Shown: in pieces, positions 58,262 through 64,000 of the stretch | Position numbering within the stretch: the first letter of the stretch is position 1 | How the letters are laid out: every line of letters begins with the position of its first letter | Source: Brevibacillus sp042683565 | GTDB taxonomy: Bacteria; Bacillota; Bacilli; Brevibacillales; Brevibacillaceae | DNA length: 64,000 nt | NCBI RefSeq assembly: GCF_042683565.1 | Contig: NZ_JBHUJW010000041.1 | Coordinates: 186,001 to 250,000, forward strand | Direction: 5' to 3' | Position numbers and translations under genes: made by a program | Notes under the pieces: model-generated | Told to the model about the DNA's origin: nothing | Seen by the model: the letters and a program-made list of their open reading frames with translations, nothing else | Databases searched by the model: none

Positions 58262-60574
58262 TCAGTCGGATTTGGCCTCCATCGCGGCAGAAGCGACAGG
58301 CTGCGCGTCTTGCTCTCCCCGTTTTTCCAGGAAGCGGGTAAAGGCTATGGCAGCATCGGCACGGGAGACGGCCGCTTTCGGCTGGAACTTTTGCTTGTCA
58401 GCCGTCATGATGCCCAAGGTCGTGGCGATGACGATCGCCCCGCGGTGCTGCGTGCCTGCGATGTCCGTGAGGTTGGACTGGAACATGGACGAATAGTTTG
58501 CGAGCTTGCTGTAGCCCAGTGCACGTACGATCATGTCTGCCAGCTCTTCGCGAGTGATCGGCTCATCCGGATTCAGCTTGGCCGCGCTCTTGTTGAGCAG
58601 GCCGCGGTCCACGGCGGCTTCTACGGCAGAGAAGTAGCGGGAGCCGGTTGCTACGTCGCTGTAGGTTGCCTTGCGCTGTGCCGTGTACGTCGGGAAAAAG
58701 CGGCCGTTGTTCAGACTGATCATCAGCATTTCGATCATCTCGCCGCGTGTAATCTGCTTTTGCGGCATGATTTTGCCGTCGATCAGGGAGAGCGCATCGT
58801 ATTCGTACATCAACATCAGCTCTTTCTCGGCGGGATGCCCTTTCAGGTCAGACGGCTCGATCCGATGCAGATTGATGACTTTGCCCGACGACTGGGAGCG
58901 CCATTCCCCTGTGGCGGCGTCCAGATAGTACGCCTGCTCATACGGCGTGACAGTCGCCCGGTACACCAGTTTGGCAGAGCGTTGCGGCACGTAGGACGGG
59001 GTCGCTTCCATTCGTTTGCGGTCTTCGTCGGCAAGCGGTGTCAGTACGTATACAGGTTCGATCTGGGTTTCCTTTTCCCAGGCGGATACGGCTTCCTCTT
59101 GTGACAGATGCTCGCCCGGCTTGGCCGGATATGTCTCGCTGCCGAATTCGGAGAAGTAGGAGACAAGCTCGCCCGTACGGGTATCAAAGGTCAGGGAAGC
59201 GGAGCCGGAAGCGGCTGCGATGCCATCCAGATAGCGCCTGAAGGACACGCTGTAACGATCCGGGGAGCCGTAGGACGCATCGTCCTGGTTGCGATCGACC
59301 CAGTAGAGCTGATTGGCTGCGGTCGGGGTCCATTTGCGGACCATTTCGATCGCCTTGGCTTTGAACGCGTCTGCATTGACTTTTTTGGCCGGGCTGTCAT
59401 CCGTCTTCAGCAACCGCACGTCCTTGTTGAAAGCGTAAACGTCGCCAGTCTTGGCGTCGATCGACACGTACGCGTAGCCGCCGTTGCGATTGTCTTTTTC
59501 CCCGTACTCCAGATTCCAGACAGGGCGGTTCCCCCGGTAATCCTTTTCGCTGTAATTGGCAGAGCGCAGCTCGTACTGGCTAAGGTCAAAAGTCGCGGAA
59601 GCCAGTTTGGCCGCTTCATCCTGCGAGAGCGTCGGGCCGCTGTAGCGGGCAGGCAATGCTTTTTCGCTCACCGGTTCGGGCTCCTGCGCGGTATCGAGCG
59701 GAGCGAGGGAGGAAGCAGACAGGGCAGTGCCGTCTGCGGCGTCGATGTAAAACGTGAACGGATCCTGGTAGGCCAGGACAGGCTTGTTGCGATCCTCGCC
59801 CTCTTTTTCCCAGGGCAGGACATAGGTGAGGCTGGCAGTCGCCTGGGCCGTCATCCGCTTTTCGGCTTCCTCCTGGGTAATCGTCTTGGCTGGTTTGTCA
59901 AACTGGACGTCGTTCCACGTCAGCGAATACCCGACCACATCTCCGGCGCTGTTGACTGTAATGTCCGCGCTGTTGTCCGGGAAGAGCACGCCGTCTGCCA
60001 CCCGGACGAACCGGAAGTAATAGGAGACGTCGGCGTTCAGCGGCGTCTTGGGGGCAGGCATGTCACGCATGTACAGCCGTGTCTGCTGCGCTTTGCCGGG
60101 GTTGTACTGCGCCAGGAAGCTCTCCGCCTTCTTGCGCGCATCCTCGTAGGAAATACGCTTGGCGTAAGGGATGTTCGAGGCTCCCTGCACGTAGCGGGAG
60201 TAAGCGCTGAGCTCTCCCGTGTCGGCATGGATGCTGACGGTGTAGGCGAGATCGATCTCCTCGCTGTTCGCCGCCTTTTTCTCCCAGTTGAACGACCATT
60301 CAGGGAACGGCCGCCAAGGGTCGGCGGAGCGGAAGGACACGTTGGTCAATTCCAGATTTTTTGCAGGGACAAGCTTTTGGGCGCGCACGAGAGCATCCTC
60401 CTTTGACAGCTTTACTTTGCTTGCAGCAGCGAGCAGGCTGCCGGACAGCCCGGTCTTGGCGGAAACCGCTGGAGCGGATATGGGAAGCGGCGTTTGGGCA
60501 AAAGCCGAACCGACAGGCAGTATCAGGCTGGCGGTCAATAAAAAGGAACTCGAGCGTATGAACCATGGTTTCAC
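58262..60574 (-). CDS. Exported YcdB/YcdC-repeat protein with S-layer homology domains
   Basis: This protein has 770 residues from GTG 60574, preceded by GGAGGG. It has a signal peptide (KPWFIRSSSFLLTASLILPV then SAFA-Q). Two YcdB/YcdC-type repeats (about 60-540) carry PepSY-like elements such as AYTVSIHADTGELSAYSRYV and GYAYVSIDAKTGDVYAFNKD. Three C-terminal SLH domains (about 595-755; ITRGEMIEMLM, ITREELADMIVRALGY, VSRADAAIAFTRFLEK) would tether it to secondary wall polymer. Role unknown. It may buffer or inhibit wall proteases, as suggested for PepSY domains. Confidence 0.88.
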   Translation of the reverse strand: MKPWFIRSSSFLLTASLILPVGSAFAQTPLPISAPAVSAKTGLSGSLLAAASKVKLSKEDALVRAQKLVPAKNLELTNVSFRSADPWRPFPEWSFNWEKKAANSEEIDLAYTVSIHADTGELSAYSRYVQGASNIPYAKRISYEDARKKAESFLAQYNPGKAQQTRLYMRDMPAPKTPLNADVSYYFRFVRVADGVLFPDNSADITVNSAGDVVGYSLTWNDVQFDKPAKTITQEEAEKRMTAQATASLTYVLPWEKEGEDRNKPVLAYQDPFTFYIDAADGTALSASSLAPLDTAQEPEPVSEKALPARYSGPTLSQDEAAKLASATFDLSQYELRSANYSEKDYRGNRPVWNLEYGEKDNRNGGYAYVSIDAKTGDVYAFNKDVRLLKTDDSPAKKVNADAFKAKAIEMVRKWTPTAANQLYWVDRNQDDASYGSPDRYSVSFRRYLDGIAAASGSASLTFDTRTGELVSYFSEFGSETYPAKPGEHLSQEEAVSAWEKETQIEPVYVLTPLADEDRKRMEATPSYVPQRSAKLVYRATVTPYEQAYYLDAATGEWRSQSSGKVINLHRIEPSDLKGHPAEKELMLMYEYDALSLIDGKIMPQKQITRGEMIEMLMISLNNGRFFPTYTAQRKATYSDVATGSRYFSAVEAAVDRGLLNKSAAKLNPDEPITREELADMIVRALGYSKLANYSSMFQSNLTDIAGTQHRGAIVIATTLGIMTADKQKFQPKAAVSRADAAIAFTRFLEKRGEQDAQPVASAAMEAKSD

Positions 60575-60817
60575 GAAAATCCCTCCAACGATGTCAAATT
60601 GTTCACTTACCACTCTGACGAGCAAACAGGCCGGGCTGTTTCATTGCGGGAAGAAAAAAAGAGGCAAAAGAGGAGCAGGAAAAAAGTGTGAGAGAAAAAT
60701 TAGTAAATTTGTCCCAAATGTTTTTTTGTCAATCTAGAATTGCGTAATCGCTTCTTATATAATAAAGAGTACTATCATTAAGAAAATAAAGAGAGCTTGC
60801 CAAAGGAGACTGCTGTT

Positions 60818-61399
60818 TTGGAAACCATCGTGTACCTCATCCGCCACGGAGAAACGGAATGGAACCAGACCCGGCGCATTCAGGGGCACAGTGACATCAC
60901 CCTGAATGAGCAGGGATTGCGCCAGGCAGAGCAGGTGGCCCGGCGGTTCCGGGGCGAAGCAATCCAGGCCGTCTATTCGAGCGACTTGAGTCGCGCCCGG
61001 GTCACTGCCATGCTAATTGCCACGGAGGCGGGCTCGACCGTTTCCACTCTTCCTTCCTTACGGGAGCGTTGTTACGGAGAGTGGGAAGGCTTGACCTACG
61101 AGGAAATCCGCTCCCGTTTTGCAGCCCAGGACGAAGCCGCTTGCGGGATTGAGACCTTTGAAGACATGCAGCAGCGAGCCGTGAACGAACTGACAAAGCT
61201 GGCCCGCAGCCACCCGAATCAAGCGGTGGTCGTCGTGTCGCACGGCGGGCTTATCAACAGCTTTTTGCACTATGTGACGGGCGGGGAGCAAGGAACGGGC
61301 GTTACGCGGATTGACAATACGGGCGTCACGGTGTTGCGCTACGCCGACCATCGCTGGGAAGTGCTGCAAGTGAACAATACAGACCATTTGAAAATGTGA
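60818..61399 (+). CDS. Histidine phosphatase family protein (phosphoglycerate-mutase-like)
   Basis: This protein has 193 residues from TTG 60818, 9 nt after AAAGGAG; the upstream in-frame TTG precedes the ribosome site. Catalytic LIRHGETEWNQ with the phospho-His and the second His in VVVSHGGLINSF are present, with the acid in LRERCYGEWEG. These enzymes are broad phosphatases or CobC/YhfR-like; dPGM activity is unlikely at this length. A TATAAT at about 60759 may be its -10, with no clear -35. Otherwise 60575-60817 holds nothing recognised. Confidence 0.88.
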   Translation: METIVYLIRHGETEWNQTRRIQGHSDITLNEQGLRQAEQVARRFRGEAIQAVYSSDLSRARVTAMLIATEAGSTVSTLPSLRERCYGEWEGLTYEEIRSRFAAQDEAACGIETFEDMQQRAVNELTKLARSHPNQAVVVVSHGGLINSFLHYVTGGEQGTGVTRIDNTGVTVLRYADHRWEVLQVNNTDHLKM

Positions 61400-61426
61400 G
61401 AAAAACGCTGAGAGAGGGAGTATCTC

Positions 61427-63682
61427 GTGTCAAGTAAAATGTTGGGGAAGTTAGAAACGGTCTTTTCCTACACGGCCCATTTTATTCTTCAATCATGGCC
61501 GGAAAAGCGCCCAGGCATCCTTTTCCTGACAGATTCCGGGGGACGTGTGATCAACTTCATGAAGATGCAAGAAGGCCAATCCTGGAACCCTCAAGGACTT
61601 GACCTGTTGCTTCACTCGCCTCTGACTGGGCATGTGTACGAGCTGGCTGAGAGCGCGATCGGGAGCAAGGACATCGTCGTGAAAGAGTGGGAGGAAGATC
61701 CTTGCCTGTACGGGGCCATCCCGCTCCGCGAGAACGACGGACGCGTCCGTGCCGTCATCGGGATCGTGACACCCGGGGCGGAGATTACATTTCATCTTCA
61801 TTCTTACCTGCTCGGGCTGGAACCCATGATCCGGATGGGCTATGATGCGTACATCCAGCATGCGACGAGCCAGATTGTGATGGATCTGAATCTATATGAC
61901 ACCACGAACGAGCTGCTGAACAACTTGATCTGCCGGATCAGCGGGATCATCCAAAAAGGCTATTGTTCAGCAGTGCGGTTGTCGGAGAAAGGGCAGTGCA
62001 TTCCCCAGGACTGCGTGACTACAGAGCAGGCCGAGGCGGGCGACAGCCAGATCGCCGGGATCGCCGCGCGTCTCGGACAGGACGTCCTGTCGACGATCGT
62101 GCTCGAGCAGAACCGGATCGCCATTGTTCCCATCAACTGCAACTCCACCCCTCTCTACGCCCTCGTCCTTCATTTGGCGCCCGACGAGACGGACGTCTAC
62201 TACGATGAACGGGATATCGTATTTTTGCAGGAGGTCGCAGAAAAGGCGAGCAGTGCACTGTGGCGATCCGTCGTATCCGACAACCTGCGCAGGGAGGCAG
62301 GCAAGAAGGACTTGCTATACCAGCTCATGTCCAAGATTCAGGCTTCGATCGATGTCAACGAAGTGCTGCACGAGATCGTGACGAGCATTCCCAGCCTGTA
62401 TCCGCATCTGGCGGTCGAGCTGTTTCTGACGGTTGAACCGGATGCGACTACGCCGGTCAAGCAGCTCACTTTTCAGGAGGCGGAGCCGTCGACCAGCACG
62501 CGGGCGTATTTGGAGGGCCGCCTGATTGTGGACCATGTGGAGGAAGGCGGGCAGACCAAGACGGTGATCGCTGCGCCGCTTCTTGGCAAGCAAGGGATTT
62601 ATGGCGTGCTGCAAGTCACGGGGGATCAGCGGGTATCCCTCAGCAAGCACGAGACGGACTACATCGGGATTTTGGCGGACACGGCAGGCACGGCTTTTGA
62701 AAACGCCCAGCTGTATCAGCAATCCCGCAACCTGATCCGCGAGCTGCGGCTGATCAACGAGATGGCCAAACAGCTGAACCGCAGCCTCGATCTGAAGGAA
62801 ATTCTCGATTTCGTGACGACGATGATGGGCGCAACCTTCGATGCCGAGTTTTGCGCCATTTTGAGCAAGGTGCCGGGCGAGGACTGCTTCGACGTGTTGT
62901 CGTCATCCATTCCGGAGTACAACGGGATGACGGTGCAGACGGACGAAAAGCCGTTTCAGGAGATCCTGCAAAACAGACAGGCGCTGCTGCTCGCCCAGCC
63001 AGGGACTGGACCGCTGCCGTTTTCCCTTCGGCCGTGTTGTTCGCTGATGGGTGTGCCGTTGATCGTGGACGGCGAAATCAACGGGGTCCTGCTCGTCTCT
63101 GATTCACGCTATCATTTTTTCAGTTTTGACGACTACAAATTACTCGAAATTTTCGGCCAACACGCCAGTCTCGCCATGACGAATGCGGTCCTGCACAACG
63201 AGATGGAGCGGATGGTCATCACGGACAACCTGACCGGCCTTTACACACGCAAGCATTTGAACGAAAGAGTGCGGGCCTCGCTGGAAAAGGACTCGTACGG
63301 CTCGCTCATTTTGATCGATATCGATTACTTCAAGTCCGTGAACGACACCTTTGGCCATCAGGTTGGAGATGAGGTGCTGATCCAGGTGTCCAACCTGATT
63401 CGCCACAGCATCCGCGACAGCGATATCGCCGCGCGCTGGGGCGGCGAAGAACTGGCTGTATATTTGCCTCGCGTGGACAAGGAAACGGCGCACAGCGTCG
63501 CGGAGAGAATCAGGCTTTGCGTGGAGAACGAGACTTCCCCAAGGGTGACGATTTCTTGCGGCCTGGCCAAATGGAGCCGGGAATCCGGTGCGAATCTTAG
63601 CGTCGAGTCGCTGTTCCATCAAGCAGACGTCGCGTTGTACGAAGCCAAAAATTCAGGGCGTAACCAGGTTGTGTTAGCATAG
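61427..63682 (+). CDS. GAF-domain diguanylate cyclase
   Basis: This protein has 751 residues from GTG 61427 (GAGGGAG 6 nt upstream). At least two GAF domains (about 290-430 and 450-590) follow an N-terminal GAF-like region. The GGDEF domain (about 595-751) has active-site GGEEL at 672-676 and an allosteric RxxD I-site (RDSD) five residues before it. It should make c-di-GMP and be feedback inhibited. No membrane segment is seen, so it is a cytoplasmic sensor. It follows the phosphatase gene by 27 bp and is probably co-transcribed. Confidence 0.94.
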   Translation: MSSKMLGKLETVFSYTAHFILQSWPEKRPGILFLTDSGGRVINFMKMQEGQSWNPQGLDLLLHSPLTGHVYELAESAIGSKDIVVKEWEEDPCLYGAIPLRENDGRVRAVIGIVTPGAEITFHLHSYLLGLEPMIRMGYDAYIQHATSQIVMDLNLYDTTNELLNNLICRISGIIQKGYCSAVRLSEKGQCIPQDCVTTEQAEAGDSQIAGIAARLGQDVLSTIVLEQNRIAIVPINCNSTPLYALVLHLAPDETDVYYDERDIVFLQEVAEKASSALWRSVVSDNLRREAGKKDLLYQLMSKIQASIDVNEVLHEIVTSIPSLYPHLAVELFLTVEPDATTPVKQLTFQEAEPSTSTRAYLEGRLIVDHVEEGGQTKTVIAAPLLGKQGIYGVLQVTGDQRVSLSKHETDYIGILADTAGTAFENAQLYQQSRNLIRELRLINEMAKQLNRSLDLKEILDFVTTMMGATFDAEFCAILSKVPGEDCFDVLSSSIPEYNGMTVQTDEKPFQEILQNRQALLLAQPGTGPLPFSLRPCCSLMGVPLIVDGEINGVLLVSDSRYHFFSFDDYKLLEIFGQHASLAMTNAVLHNEMERMVITDNLTGLYTRKHLNERVRASLEKDSYGSLILIDIDYFKSVNDTFGHQVGDEVLIQVSNLIRHSIRDSDIAARWGGEELAVYLPRVDKETAHSVAERIRLCVENETSPRVTISCGLAKWSRESGANLSVESLFHQADVALYEAKNSGRNQVVLA

Positions 63683-63705
63683 AGCCAGACGATGGCTCTT
63701 TTCTT
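63681..63705 (+). terminator. Short terminator after the diguanylate cyclase gene
   Basis: AGAGCC/GGCTCT followed by TTTTC. Confidence 0.75.
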
Positions 63706-63754
63706 TTGCGGAAAATTACGGAAACGATAGGAGCCGTTTGCAGGAGGGAATCAA

Positions 63755-64000
63755 ATGACTTCACAGGGGCAGCAAGGAAGAATTGCGCAGGAAATGGCGC
63801 CGGATGTGTATCGATTGGAGTTGCCGACACCGTTTAACGTCGGAGCTGTCAACGTGTACCTCGTCAAAGGGGAAAAACTGACGCTCGTAGATGTGGGACC
63901 GCTCACCGGGGAAGCCTGGCGGGCACTCACGACCGGCCTGGATGAGATCGGGGTGAGCGTGGAAGAGATCGAGCAGGTTCTTCTGACCCATCACCACGTG
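63755..64000 (+). CDS. MBL-fold metallo-hydrolase, 5' part only
   Basis: ATG 63755 follows CAGGAGGG. The 82 codons present encode VYRLELPTPFNVGAVNVYLV, then LTLVDVGPLTGEAW and VLLTHHHV at the window edge. THHHxDH would be the metal motif. This start is typical of glyoxalase II-like/YqgX or YobT-type MBL hydrolases. The rest lies beyond the window. Confidence 0.88.
   Translation, partial: MTSQGQQGRIAQEMAPDVYRLELPTPFNVGAVNVYLVKGEKLTLVDVGPLTGEAWRALTTGLDEIGVSVEEIEQVLLTHHHV

Noticed and set aside
1..64000. CRISPR arrays, tRNA or rRNA genes, insertion sequences
   Set aside because: No regularly spaced repeats, cloverleaf signatures or transposase frames were seen. The only recombinase is the serine integrase at 33986-35422.

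Overview
The window reads as chromosome of an endospore-forming, GC-rich Bacillales species, most likely Brevibacillus or a close Paenibacillaceae relative. This is inferred from gene content and protein resemblance, not from a database search. Supporting signs are the aroA-ccpA neighbourhood, acuABC, bacillithiol-linked BrxC, SAM-I and T-box leaders, AGGAGG-type ribosome binding sites, frequent TTG/GTG starts, spore proteins (YjcZ, YheC/YheD) and an IMEF-type encapsulin.

Layout. 1-4.5 kb: tail of an M20 peptidase, a sigma-54 activator, signal peptidase I and an AraC-type response regulator whose phospho-acceptor Asp is replaced by Glu. 4.6-8.6 kb: hutU-hutI-hutG without hutH. 8.8-14.9 kb: a NiCoT-type metal transporter, a bare GntR domain plus PPOX flavoprotein, an aldo/keto reductase, an IclR regulator, a glycosyltransferase and a DMT exporter. 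15-18 kb: aconitase. 18.2-21.8 kb: ABC exporter plus two-component system. 21.8-27.6 kb: molybdopterin genes (moeB/thiF-like, a moaD-moaE fusion, moaC), an Ntn hydrolase and two transporters. 27.7-31.3 kb: SAM-riboswitch-controlled mtnE, a Fur-box gene of unknown function, and a second aminotransferase. 31.3-33.6 kb: encapsulin shell plus IMEF cargo, divergent from a Fur-box DUF2325 gene. 33.6-37.7 kb: a trypsin-like protease gene split by a 3.3-kb integrative element. 38-44 kb: PadR regulator, M29 aminopeptidase, small zinc-ribbon and spore proteins, BrxC and an FtsA-like protein. 44-47.7 kb: DAHP synthase, CsoR, CcpA and an MTA/SAH nucleosidase fused to a glutaredoxin. 47.8-52.3 kb: LysR/DMT pair and acuABC. 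52.3-64 kb: class A PBP with FN3 modules, T-box-controlled TyrZ-type tyrosyl-tRNA synthetase, rpsD, a YcdB/SLH cell-surface protein, a histidine phosphatase, a GAF-GGDEF protein and the start of an MBL hydrolase.

The most notable system is the 3,298-bp element (33948-37245). It encodes a large serine recombinase, an HxlR regulator and a YheC/YheD ATP-grasp protein. It sits between the catalytic Asp and catalytic Ser codons of a serine protease gene. Joining the flanks at the shared 10-bp core restores a 240-codon protease in frame, and joining the element ends yields a 54-bp near-palindromic attP. This is the architecture of developmentally excised intervening elements in spore formers, although excision here is only a hypothesis.

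Regulatory links inferred from repeated operators: a 17-bp palindrome shared by the iclR-family gene and acnA, a 20-bp HxlR-type operator shared by the element's hxlR gene and the aldo/keto reductase 25 kb away, and Fur boxes in front of two small genes flanking the encapsulin locus.
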